Of a stretch of DNA of 52,569 bases, positions 23,621-32,700 are shown piece by piece. The DNA comes from a virus. How positions within the stretch are numbered: the stretch's first letter is position 1; each line of letters begins with the position of its first letter. The DNA lies in the IMG/VR virus record IMGVR_UViG_3300022918_000016, positions 1 through 52,569 of that record; one strand, 5' to 3'. The translations under genes and the position numbers were made by a program. The notes beneath the pieces are model-generated. The model had not been told where the DNA came from, made no database searches, and saw only the letters and a list, made by a program, of their open reading frames with translations.

Positions 23621-26336
23621 TCGCATACAAATTCAGCCACCCGCTAACCTCCTGAGCACTTACTGCCGCCCCGCTATCATTAATCCTAATACGGTTATAT
23701 AGCACAGGCGGCAGTATTCGTTTACTGTTATAATCCTTTAGGGTTACGTATCCTAAACCGTCTATACTGTACCTAAATCCATCTTCGTAACCAACTCCGT
23801 TTATTACCCTGGCGTTACCCTCTGCGATAACAACCACCTGAAACTGATTGTACTTTTCCTCAAACATACCTTTCATTACCCCACCAAATTCTTCGGGAGT
23901 TTCTGCGCCGAATATTAAACCCGTCCACTCCATATTTTTAGGATAACCCTGAATAATTAAACCGTCCTGGTCTAATGTTTCAATATAACCTCTACTTAGC
24001 TTCACGGCGGACTGCAAGGCGAAATATTCAGCAATATTCATCTGTAACTCGCACTCAAAGTTAAAACGCGTTAAAATCGCTCCTTTAGGGTAGAATGTTT
24101 CGCCTTCAGTTATTACAGGCTCGCTACCGAATTGCGTAATCGCATTTTTACCATACAGGTATTTAGTATTTTTAATCGGTAAAGGATTATTTAATAATAT
24201 CGTGGCTAACTCTGAATTGTAGTAATTTTCTAAAATACGCTGTTTCGTAAATCGTAAATTACCGAAATTATCGCCGTCATTTAATCCGCTTATTATTGTA
24301 AATCCTTCGTCAGTTCTTAATTTCAATGCTATAGAACTATCTATGATGTACGTGTATCTTGTATTTACATCAAGTAAATCGAAAAATTCACGCCCTGTAA
24401 TATCGCCTATAGGCTGCAGGGTTAAATCCTGCCTTGTAACGCCTGTAACTACGTAATTTCCTGCATTAGTGGTATTCAGTATTTTAAATATACTTCCTAC
24501 GACAATACCCAGCGTTACCCAGCTAAATGAATTATCATTTTTAAGACTTACAATCGGTATCGCGCCTGCCCTGGCAACGCTATGTATTAACTGTGATGTT
24601 TCGCTGCGTTCGCGTGTACCTGAAAACTGTGTAACATCTAATATCGCTATTTTATCATCATCCTGTGTGGCGGTATCATCAGTAGTTTCATTAGCTTTAT
24701 TCAGCATGTCCTGAATATAGAACGGATCGCGGATAAAACCTATGGTTATATCACGGGTATCAGCAACCATATCGTTAGGGATATAGTTTTCGCTTTCGCC
24801 ATGTACAATATCCAACGTGTTACCTGTAGTTGATTCTTTTTGGGAGGCGTAATTCGTGAACGAAATATTTACGGCGTTGCAGGTGGTGCGCTCATTTATT
24901 AATAAGCGCCATGTATCGTACTGCCTTACCGGTAACTCCGGAGTGTGGACGGTATATGTACCCATTCTAACGTTCCTGTAAAAATCCTCCCGTAACCCGA
25001 AAAATACAGTACCGTTATTTATCTGATAATCCCCGTTCAGCTCAGGTCGTATCTGTTTGTCTAAAATATCTTTCATAGATACATAGAAAGGCCTATCCAA
25101 ACCACGCATCAACTGCGCGTTGGTTATAAACTGGTCGTAAAACTCGCCGCCAAACTCAAAACGGGGCGCGCTAACCGGTAAACCTGAATTAGACAGCGTA
25201 ACATATTTTATAGCGTCTATGTAACGCACTGCGTCGATTATGCTGTTATACGCTACCTCGCTACCTTTAATCGTGAATTTTGACGGGTAAAATGTGTTTT
25301 TAGAAACGGCTATATCTGTACCTGCTGCGTGTATAAATACGAAGTAGAGGCATTCTCCCCTGTTTAAATCAGGTAACTGAATATCTGCTATAGTGCCGTT
25401 GTACTCATACGTTCTGCGGCTCGTATTAAGCACGCCTGTATCATATACAGTTATTCCGTTAGCGATATTAGCAGCTTTAAAATCATCGAAGCTTTCGCCG
25501 TAGACACCTTTAAATATTCTGCCGCGTATCTGCATGTTCGTAGCAGGCGGCGATTCGTTAGTCCACTCTGATTTAAGGTGTAGCTGCAAAGTCGCGGTTA
25601 AGCCGGTAAGATTTGAATCTGCCCTAAGAAACACGAAATTTTGCGGCGGTGTATTATAATCAGAGACGCTGTTACCGCCTGCCGTATCGGTTTCATTAAC
25701 CAAATTAGTTAATGAGGCATCAATATCGCCTTTAGTAATATTCTGTATAGCGTTAAAAAAACCTGGCAGTATAGTATTACCCTGTGGTCCTAATGGTTGA
25801 AATCCTAACGGCCTGTAACGCGATATAACTATTTCAGACGGATTAGTCCACTCCGATTCCTTAGTATAGGGCTTAGCAGGCATGTAAATTTTATACTTAG
25901 CGCATGGCGTTATAGGCTCGCCCTTCAAATTTACCGTAGAAAATAAATCTACAGTAGTTTCCATCGTTTCTTTAAACTTCGCTTCGGTGCTATCCTGAAT
26001 AACGGTAAACTCAAAGAATGTTTTACCATCCGTGTCAGGATCTATCATGTTTACGTTACCCAGCACAATAATACCATCGCCATAATCGATGCTTATTTTA
26101 ACTTTAGCCTGATGCGATTGTAATTTCCAGTTCAGTAATAATAAATCAAGGCAGCCATTCATTTTATCCGTTACCCGGTATTTAAAACCTGAATCCCCGG
26201 CTGACTGCGTATCTCTGCCTTTCCTGCCGTCATCCTGTTTTATGGAGAACGAAACAGCATCAGCCCCTTGCGGTTCTTCAATTTCACGCACGCCGTGACC
26301 GGAAGTTATAAAGTCGAGATATATTCTTAATGCCAT
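23613..26336 (-). CDS. Large distal tail/tail-tip protein, 907 aa
   Basis: Starts ALRIYLDFITSGHGVREIEE and is beta-rich throughout, with no membrane segment. The position after the tape measure protein and before the fibre block fits a distal tail or tip/hub protein. Plus-strand islands lie on both sides and a two-way terminator at 29754 separates it from the tape measure gene, so it probably needs its own promoter; I see no exact consensus box before 26336. Structural role is from context, not from a recognised domain. Confidence 0.7.
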   Translation of the reverse strand: MALRIYLDFITSGHGVREIEEPQGADAVSFSIKQDDGRKGRDTQSAGDSGFKYRVTDKMNGCLDLLLLNWKLQSHQAKVKISIDYGDGIIVLGNVNMIDPDTDGKTFFEFTVIQDSTEAKFKETMETTVDLFSTVNLKGEPITPCAKYKIYMPAKPYTKESEWTNPSEIVISRYRPLGFQPLGPQGNTILPGFFNAIQNITKGDIDASLTNLVNETDTAGGNSVSDYNTPPQNFVFLRADSNLTGLTATLQLHLKSEWTNESPPATNMQIRGRIFKGVYGESFDDFKAANIANGITVYDTGVLNTSRRTYEYNGTIADIQLPDLNRGECLYFVFIHAAGTDIAVSKNTFYPSKFTIKGSEVAYNSIIDAVRYIDAIKYVTLSNSGLPVSAPRFEFGGEFYDQFITNAQLMRGLDRPFYVSMKDILDKQIRPELNGDYQINNGTVFFGLREDFYRNVRMGTYTVHTPELPVRQYDTWRLLINERTTCNAVNISFTNYASQKESTTGNTLDIVHGESENYIPNDMVADTRDITIGFIRDPFYIQDMLNKANETTDDTATQDDDKIAILDVTQFSGTRERSETSQLIHSVARAGAIPIVSLKNDNSFSWVTLGIVVGSIFKILNTTNAGNYVVTGVTRQDLTLQPIGDITGREFFDLLDVNTRYTYIIDSSIALKLRTDEGFTIISGLNDGDNFGNLRFTKQRILENYYNSELATILLNNPLPIKNTKYLYGKNAITQFGSEPVITEGETFYPKGAILTRFNFECELQMNIAEYFALQSAVKLSRGYIETLDQDGLIIQGYPKNMEWTGLIFGAETPEEFGGVMKGMFEEKYNQFQVVVIAEGNARVINGVGYEDGFRYSIDGLGYVTLKDYNSKRILPPVLYNRIRINDSGAAVSAQEVSGWLNLYAIR

Positions 26337-26361
26337 GTGGTAAAAGTAATAAATTTATTTG

Positions 26362-26369
26362 TATGTTTG
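26362..26369 (+). promoter_or_regulatory. Promoter -7 box of a short leader transcript
   Basis: TATGTTTG matches TAnnTTTG. About 12 bases later is the ATG of a 12-codon frame (MGLIGHNFGSVF, 26381-26419), and a strong terminator follows at 26422-26456. The unit would give a short transcript of roughly 80-90 bases. Confidence 0.5.
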
Positions 26370-26421
26370 TAGTCTATTAAATGGGTTTGATAGGTCATAA
26401 TTTTGGTTCGGTTTTTTAGGG

Positions 26422-26456
26422 ATACAGATATTTTTTAAATGTCTGTATTTTTTTTT
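26422..26456 (+). terminator. Terminator in the leader before the methyltransferase-like gene
   Basis: ATACAGATAT (26422-26431) pairs with ATGTCTGTAT (26439-26448), one G-U pair, followed by a run of nine T. It lies between two promoter boxes (26362 and 26480), so it ends the short upstream transcript. Confidence 0.8.
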
Positions 26457-26479
26457 GTGAAATAATTAAATATAAGTTG

Positions 26480-26487
26480 TATGTTTG
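26480..26487 (+). promoter_or_regulatory. Promoter -7 box of plus-strand island 2
   Basis: TATGTTTG with TTTG at 26454-26457, 22 bases upstream. The predicted start of transcription falls just at the 5' hairpin of the structured leader at 26491. Confidence 0.6.
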
Positions 26488-26490
26488 TGG

Positions 26491-26567
26491 CACGGACAGC
26501 GACCCGTAACTAAAAACTTAACAATAGCCCTTTATTATACTGTCGCTGGTATTTTAGAGGGTTTATT
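26491..26567 (+). ncRNA. Structured leader RNA, copy A (kissing-loop type)
   Basis: Hairpin 1 is ACGG/CCGT (26492-26495 with 26504-26507) with loop ACAGCGAC. Its loop bases CAGCGAC (26497-26503) are complementary to GTCGCTG (26542-26548), which lies in the loop of hairpin 2: AATAGCCCT (26523-26531) with AGGGTTTATT (26558-26567), one bulge and one G-U. A second copy at 27512 keeps all three pairings with different bases. It ends six bases before the ATG of the methyltransferase-like gene, so it is placed to control that gene. Confidence 0.7.
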
Positions 26568-26572
26568 ATTTT

Positions 26573-27199
26573 ATGAAAGTATTAAAAGTGTTGATTGCCT
26601 GTGAAGAAAGCCAGGCTGTTACGAAAGAGTTCAGAGCGTTAGGACATGAAGCTTTTAGCTGCGATATACTACCGTGCAGCGGTGGGCATCCCGAATGGCA
26701 CTTACAACAGGATGTAACCGAATTATTAAAACATGAGTGGGATTTAGTTATTGCATTTCCGCCTTGTACCCATTTAGCATGCTCAGGTTCCAGGCACTTT
26801 GCTAAAAAAATTGAAGACGGTAGGCAACAACAAGGTGTAGACTTTTTTATGTTATTTACTAATATTGATTGTCAGTATGTTGTGATAGAAAACCCTATAG
26901 GAGTTATGAGTTCAAAATACAGAAAACCTAACCAAATAATTCAACCATTTCAATACGGGCATCCATCTAAAAAATCTACTTGCTTATGGTTAAAAAATAC
27001 GCCATTACTCAAACCAACTAATATTGTTGAGCCTGAAATAATAACACTAAGTAATGGTAAGAAATTTTCTGCGGACTACATGAAAGGGGTAAAAAGAAGC
27101 AAAGCCGGTGAAAGTAGCGTAGAAAGGAGTAAGACTTATCCCGGCATCGCAAAAGCTATGGCAGAGCAATGGTCTGAATATATTTTATCTAAAATTTAA
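26573..27199 (+). CDS. DNA cytosine methyltransferase-like protein, second copy of the superfamily
   Basis: 208 residues. Motif I is VLIACEESQAVTKEF, motif IV is AFPPCTHLACSGSRHF with the catalytic Cys, and motif VI is VVIENPIGVMSS. The Ser/Lys-rich C-terminal third is short, so target recognition is minimal. It is not a duplicate of 4148-4774: the two share only superfamily motifs. It leads island 2 behind leader RNA A. It may modify phage DNA for defence against restriction; activity and target are unproven. Confidence 0.8.
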   Translation: MKVLKVLIACEESQAVTKEFRALGHEAFSCDILPCSGGHPEWHLQQDVTELLKHEWDLVIAFPPCTHLACSGSRHFAKKIEDGRQQQGVDFFMLFTNIDCQYVVIENPIGVMSSKYRKPNQIIQPFQYGHPSKKSTCLWLKNTPLLKPTNIVEPEIITLSNGKKFSADYMKGVKRSKAGESSVERSKTYPGIAKAMAEQWSEYILSKI

Positions 27200-27204
27200 T
27201 TATC

Positions 27205-27459
27205 ATGGAAGATCAATACAAAAAGTACAGAGAATTCACGAAAGAGGAACGTGAATGGGTGAACAGGCTTAAGAAATTAATGAATGAAAAAGCGTGTGGC
27301 AATTTACTTATGTTCATTGGAAGTGGTAGTATGGTTATTTACACTACTCCAGGAGATTATAAAAGCAATCTTTATATGACCAGTGAAGGAGGAGTAGATC
27401 AATACGCTCCAAATTTTAATATAAATACTAAATGCGCCTGCGACGGTGGGGACTGGTAA
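27205..27459 (+). CDS. Hypothetical protein, 84 aa
   Basis: A charged helical start (YKKYREFTKEEREWVNRLKK), a central strand region (NLLMFIGSGSMVIYTT) and a Cys-containing end (CACDGGDW). No family recognised. It begins five bases after the methyltransferase-like gene. Confidence 0.65.
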   Translation: MEDQYKKYREFTKEEREWVNRLKKLMNEKACGNLLMFIGSGSMVIYTTPGDYKSNLYMTSEGGVDQYAPNFNINTKCACDGGDW

Positions 27460-27500
27460 ATAATTTTTCACAAAACCCTACTTCAATTAAAATAAATAAT

Positions 27501-27508
27501 TATATTTG
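27501..27508 (+). promoter_or_regulatory. Promoter -7 box before leader RNA B
   Basis: TATATTTG, 42 bases after the 27459 stop, with no clear TTTG upstream. As in copy A the box ends a few bases before hairpin 1. Confidence 0.6.
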
Positions 27509-27511
27509 CAA

Positions 27512-27606
27512 TGCAGACCGCTACCTGCACAAACTCATAAGTCTTGAATGACTAACAGAGAAACCTCATAGAATGCTGTAGCGGCTTTTATGGGGTTTTC
27601 TTTTTA
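27512..27606 (+). ncRNA. Structured leader RNA, copy B, with terminator-like 3' hairpin
   Basis: Hairpin 1 is TGCAG/CTGCA (27512-27516 with 27525-27529) with loop ACCGCTAC. Loop bases CCGCTAC (27518-27524) are complementary to GTAGCGG (27578-27584) in the loop of hairpin 2, AAACCTCATA (27561-27570) with TATGGGGTTT (27589-27598). Hairpin 2 is followed by TCTTTTT, so it could act as a terminator whose loop is gripped by hairpin 1. An extra small hairpin (AGTC/GACT, 27539-27552) is absent from copy A. The gene at 27619 follows. Confidence 0.7.
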
Positions 27607-27618
27607 TATTTTATTATT

Positions 27619-27882
27619 ATGAAAACAATATTTAAGCAGAAATTAAAAATAACAGATTTACAGGTTGTTGAATTGCCTGTAAATTCTAAGTTTTTAACTG
27701 TTCAAATGCAGGATGGAATTCCTTGCTTGTGGTATGAGCATAATTCAGATGCCGTAACCGATAAATTCAATATTTATACTTTCGGTACTGGACACGAAAT
27801 AACAACTGATAATAAAATCAGTTATCTGGCTACGTACCAATCAGGAATGTTTGTAGGACACGTTTATTACGCTAAACAATGA
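27619..27882 (+). CDS. Conserved phage protein of the DUF7352 type, 87 aa
   Basis: LKITDLQVVELPVNSKFLTV, then VQMQDGIPCLWYEH, FGTGHEI and YLATYQSGMFVGHVYY follow the consensus I recall for this small beta-rich phage family. Function unknown. First gene behind leader RNA B; overlaps the next gene by ATGA. Confidence 0.75.
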   Translation: MKTIFKQKLKITDLQVVELPVNSKFLTVQMQDGIPCLWYEHNSDAVTDKFNIYTFGTGHEITTDNKISYLATYQSGMFVGHVYYAKQ

Positions 27883-28169
27883 TCCACTACAACGACCCAA
27901 AATACCAACAGGAACGCGCTAATGTAAAGCCTCTGAGTGTTGAGGAAATGCAGGAATGCATCGACGGTATTAACCAGCTTATACATAACACCAAGGAATA
28001 TACTCCCTACTCTCAGGATTTATCTATAGTCGCTAATCTACAACGCCTGATATGGGATTACGAAAACCTGCAGCATATGAGGGAGACATACGAAGCCGCA
28101 TTACAGGAAAAATACGATGAAGGATTTGAAAAGGGACACGCTTACGCAGTTAATACTTACATAAAATAA
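27879..28169 (+). CDS. Helical hypothetical protein, 96 aa
   Basis: Almost wholly helical and charged (VEEMQECIDGINQLIHNTKE, YEAALQEKYDEGFEKG), possibly coiled coil. No family recognised. Confidence 0.65.
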   Translation: MIHYNDPKYQQERANVKPLSVEEMQECIDGINQLIHNTKEYTPYSQDLSIVANLQRLIWDYENLQHMRETYEAALQEKYDEGFEKGHAYAVNTYIK

Positions 28170-28182
28170 AAACCAAAATATT

Positions 28183-28440
28183 ATGAGCAGACCAAAAGGA
28201 ATTTCCGTTATCGTAAAAACAGAAGCGGAGTACAAAAAAGTACAGGATTTTTTAACTAAAGAGGTACTTTATGTTAATTGGCATCCGGTTATGGAAACTA
28301 CAGAAACAGCTATAGTTTTAAAAGCTGATAAAAACAGCGATTTCTCTACAGGCAGTGTTGGATTGGCTGCATACCAGAGAGAGTGCGGAATAAAAACAAT
28401 GCCGTTTATAGAAAACCTATCATCTTATTTAACGAATTAA
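28183..28440 (+). CDS. Hypothetical protein, 85 aa
   Basis: Alpha/beta composition (GISVIVKTEAEYKKVQDFL), with no motif recognised. It lies between helical 27879 and the large 28445 gene. Confidence 0.65.
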   Translation: MSRPKGISVIVKTEAEYKKVQDFLTKEVLYVNWHPVMETTETAIVLKADKNSDFSTGSVGLAAYQRECGIKTMPFIENLSSYLTN

Positions 28441-28444
28441 AATT

Positions 28445-29725
28445 ATGAGAAACATTAAAGATTTAAAACCTAATGAGTGCATTAAAATTAGCACTAAGAA
28501 GGAGGCGCGTAAAATATTTGAATTACTGGGAAGAAATCCGACTTATAATTTAAAATTATATGTGGGTTTTTATGTATTTTTTTCAGAACCTTATCCTGAA
28601 ATGATTTTTAGCGAAAATTACCTCTCTAAAGGCATGGTATCTGTTAACGCCTCCGAATTCCTACCCAAGAAGCACAGCCGTAAAAAACAGCTTTATAACA
28701 GCATAGCGGAAAATACGCATGATATACAGGCGTTGCAATCAGCTTTTAAAATATTGGCTGATAAGGTTGATTCGTTGCCGTCAGTTAACTGGAGCGATAA
28801 CGGTATTGTTAAGGTAAATATTCCAGGGCTTAAACTTGAAGATTCCGTCACTATAAGTCCCGAAGCGTTATTATTCGAGCCTGCCAGTAAACCTGAATCG
28901 TTAACTGAATTGCCTGAAAAGTGGTATATATCCGTAAACGATGGAAACCGTGGTATGATCGAGAAATGGCGCTCAGGACTTGAATCACTCAGAAATAAAA
29001 CCCTTAGTTATGGGCTCTATGTTAATGAATCTGGCAGAGGTTTTTCAGGAATTCCCGAATCTACCGAAATATCGACCGAAGATTTTAAACGCTTAGTGCT
29101 TAAGGAAAATGTTTTGGAGGTGGGTAATTGGTATAAAGATAAATCCCGTGTCGATACAAGTGTTCCTTATAGGTTTATTTTTATAAAAAACATAAATGAA
29201 GGGAGTATTGAAACTTGTGGCTTTGATGGTTTTGGAAATTGGTTTACTGAATCATATTATAATTTAGATGAAGCTGTTTTAGCGACCCAACAAGAAGTTC
29301 AGTCCTCTTTAATAAACGAGGCTGAAAAAAGATACAAATTTGAACAAGAAATCAATGCTATAGATGATACTGAAAATGGCAGTCCAGTAAGAAAACAGCC
29401 CTTAATAGGCAGTGATTATCAATTTAAAGATGGACGATTATTTTCTTTAGGGTTTGGTAAATGGTGTGTTTTTAAAAACGGCATCTGGGCAGAGATAGTT
29501 AAGCCTGTTAAAGAAGAAATTGATTGGAGTAAGCCGGGGCAGTTGTTTGAGGCTGTAAGTGACGGTTGTATAATTTTAAACTCAGGAGAAAGCAACGAAA
29601 GGCAAATGCAAGGAATAATAGTTTATTCAACAACCAACGCGTATCCGTTAGGCTGTTTTAAATGTGGATGGTTAAAAAGCGACTTAAAACTATACACCGG
29701 CGAACCCATAACATTATCAAATTAG
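28445..29725 (+). CDS. Composite multi-domain phage protein, 426 aa
   Basis: It looks assembled from small modules: an N-terminal domain (1-80, IKDLKPNECIKISTKKEARK), a helical spacer (QLYNSIAENTHDIQALQSAF), then WY-containing modules (LPEKWYISVNDGNRGM near 157, LEVGNWYKDKSRVD near 223), a helical stretch and two further small beta modules with GFGKWCVF and LFEAVSDGCI. Related Bacteroidetes phage proteins carry similar units in varied orders. Last gene of island 2, ending before a two-way terminator. Function unknown. Confidence 0.65.
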   Translation: MRNIKDLKPNECIKISTKKEARKIFELLGRNPTYNLKLYVGFYVFFSEPYPEMIFSENYLSKGMVSVNASEFLPKKHSRKKQLYNSIAENTHDIQALQSAFKILADKVDSLPSVNWSDNGIVKVNIPGLKLEDSVTISPEALLFEPASKPESLTELPEKWYISVNDGNRGMIEKWRSGLESLRNKTLSYGLYVNESGRGFSGIPESTEISTEDFKRLVLKENVLEVGNWYKDKSRVDTSVPYRFIFIKNINEGSIETCGFDGFGNWFTESYYNLDEAVLATQQEVQSSLINEAEKRYKFEQEINAIDDTENGSPVRKQPLIGSDYQFKDGRLFSLGFGKWCVFKNGIWAEIVKPVKEEIDWSKPGQLFEAVSDGCIILNSGESNERQMQGIIVYSTTNAYPLGCFKCGWLKSDLKLYTGEPITLSN

Positions 29726-29753
29726 ATCAACTTGGCGAGTGGGGTTTAATTTT

Positions 29754-29789
29754 AAAAGCCAGTAATATTATGTTACTGGCTTTTTACTT
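29754..29789. terminator. Two-way terminator between island 2 and the tape measure gene
   Basis: AAAAGCCAGTAA (29754-29765) pairs perfectly over 12 bases with TTACTGGCTTTT (29773-29784) around a 7-base loop, flanked by A and T runs so that it works on both strands. It separates the converging operons. Confidence 0.92.
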
Positions 29790-29797
29790 TTTATAAA

Positions 29798-32700
29798 TTA
29801 TTTAATCTTCCTCCCCTGAAAACTCGCTATCCTATTTTTATATTCGGTGCGTTGCCCTTGTCGTTCGCTGTAAGCTGAATATCCCTTAGCATCAAATGTA
29901 ACACCGTTTACAGGCATCTTAGCTAATGTTTTATCCATGATACGCTCCATATCCGATGCGCTAACCCCTTCGACGCGGTTCATCGCCACCGCAGGCAACC
30001 CGCTATTTAAAATACCGCTGCTGGCAATATCAGGATAAACCTGCGAACCTTTAGGTAAATCAATCAACGTGTTTTTATTTGGCGTTAATGCCATTTTGCC
30101 ATCAGGGTAACGGATAACCTCATGTTTGCCGCCATCCCCTACTAAGGCCTTGCCGCCTGGGTGGTAATCCGTACCTTCAGCATAAGCAGGAACAGGTTTA
30201 GACGCTATCAAACCGATTTGTATAGCTCCTAACGTACCTACTAATATTGATGCCGCTATATTAGGCAATGCTGCTACAACTGCGCTGGCAGTGTTTATAA
30301 TAGCGTTAAACAACGCTGTTTCTTTAGCTGCCTTCGCTTCACGTGTGCGTATTTCACGTTTCTTGTCTGCTAATTGTTTTTCGAGTTCTTCTTCGGCATC
30401 AGCATTGCCACCTGCGAATTTTTTACGTATCTCATATTCACGCTCAATATTCGTTAATTCAGCATCGAAACGCGCCTGGTTATTCTGTTGCATGAAATTA
30501 AATACCTCCTGAAATGTAGACAATGCTGTTGTACCGATAACTTTTAATTTCTCCCCGGCGGTTTGTGCCTGGTCAATCATTTTATCGAATGTACTGCCGG
30601 TCTTACTTTCGATTTCTCCGGCCGAATTTACAAACTGGTATGTTACCTGATCGGTAAATTTAGCCAGCGAGCTTAAACCCATATCGCTAAGGAAACCTGA
30701 TTTAATACTGTTGAATAATTCATCAGTAGCGGTTTTCATTTCATGGCGTAAATCTGCTACTTTTTGTAAACGTTCCGTTTCTGTATCTTTTAACGCCTGC
30801 TCATAACCTATTTGCTCTTTTAATAATTCATTTATCGCCTGGTTGTTTTCGATGTTAGGTTCTTGCAGTTTTATTTCTTCTATTTTAGCTTTAACCCGGT
30901 CTAAATCTATTTGCGTTAATTTATCAGCTCTGTCTAACGCTGCGTTATCCAAATCACGCATTTTATTAGCCAAATCGGTATATTGTTTCTCGGTGGTGCT
31001 ACCTGAAACGCTCGCCAGTAATGAATTACGTTCTGATGTATCGCCTAATCCTAAACGTCCCTGAGTATTACGTGCATTTTGCGCCTGTATATCCAGTAAT
31101 ACGCCTTGCAGCTTACGCGCCGATTCAATCGTTAGTTTCGTTTTGTCATACTCGTATTTTTCATCAATTCGTTTTTTCTTGATGATGTATTTATAGTTTA
31201 TTTCATCTAAATTAGCCTGCGTGGCTTTACCTTCTGAGATAGCTGTTTTATACGTTTCATTCTGGTTCTCGTTTTCAAGCTTATTTAAACGTATTTCTTC
31301 GTCATGCTCTAATTTCAATAACGCTTCTTTCTGGAAATAAAAATTATTTGCCGCAGCTAAACGGGTTTCATAATTTTTCTTGTCGTTATTCATTATTTCT
31401 TCTTCATCGGCAATATGATTTTCAGTATTTTGTCGTTGTAAATTATAGACTTCTTTCAGGTAATCGATGTCGGATTTTTGTTTCTTTGGTTTGCCTACAC
31501 CTGCATAATCCTGCTTAGGTAGCGGTTTCTTTAAAAAGTCGTAAGCTGCCTGTAATTGTCCTAATGAAGTTTTAGTAGTATTCAAACTTGCATCATATAG
31601 AGTATTTAATTTTTTAATCTGGGATTCTATTTCTCCATTTCCAAAACCACCTATATTACCAAATTCCGCCTTAAATGCATCATTCTTTTTTTCTAAAGCA
31701 ACGATCTGTTCGTTTATTGCGTCTCTTTCATCCCTTAACTCTTTTAATCGTTTTGGATTCTCAATTATTCTGTCTTTTGCCGCGTATTCAGCTAAATCTT
31801 GCTGTTGTTTAGTTAATTCTGCAAATCTTTTTTTATCATTAACAGCCTCTTTGTCTTTTACCGTAGCTAATTCTTTTAACTCTTTTAATTCCTGAGCATA
31901 GGCGGAATCTTCTATATACTTCAATTGTTCGTCCCTACGTTGTTCTTCTGATTTAGCTAAATCTGCCATTCCTTCGGCTGCGCCTTTTAAAAACTTAACC
32001 AATCCTGTTAAGCTTTTAGTGATTACGCTATCCCCTTCGCTTATCTGTTTTATTAAATTAGTCCACGCGTTACCTAAACGTGTAGTTTCTGCTGTAAGAT
32101 TCTCTACTCTATTCAGGTTTTCAACGCCGTAGGCTTTTTCTAACTCTGCCGCGAATGCCGGCAATACTTCGGCCGCCAATACTTTACCATCCTTTAGTAG
32201 CTTGTTTAACTGAATTTCTGTAACACCCATAGATTTAGCAAGAATGCCAAATGCACCAGGCAAACGTTCTGCGAGCTGCCCGCGTATCTCCTCTGCTTGT
32301 ACATTGCCTTTAGAAATCATTTGTTGCAAGGCTAAAAATGCACCCTGCTGCTGATCTACAGATAATCCCATTGCCCCGGCTGCTTTAGATACCGATTCAA
32401 ATATCCCGTTTATCTGTTCTGCTGTAATAGCCCCCGATTCAATAGCGTTTTTACTGGCGGCATAAAATCCAGTATAAGAACGCGTCAATCCTTTTATTTC
32501 TATACCGTAAGCCTCGGATATACGTTGCAAAAAAGCCTGTGATTGCCCGAATAATTCATTTGTCCCAAGTACTTGTTTTAACGCAAAATCAAGGGATTGT
32601 AATTCACGGGTAGTGTTGAATATGTCTTTAGATATTGCCGCAAACGCCTGCACGCCACCAACAACACCAAAAGCCATTAAGAGGTCTTTTAAGCCTCTTG

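Noticed and set aside
26491-27606. Known riboswitch such as preQ1, SAM-II or another pseudoknot class
   Set aside because: The hairpin-loop to hairpin-loop pairing and lack of the conserved cores I know for those classes do not fit; I could not run Rfam.
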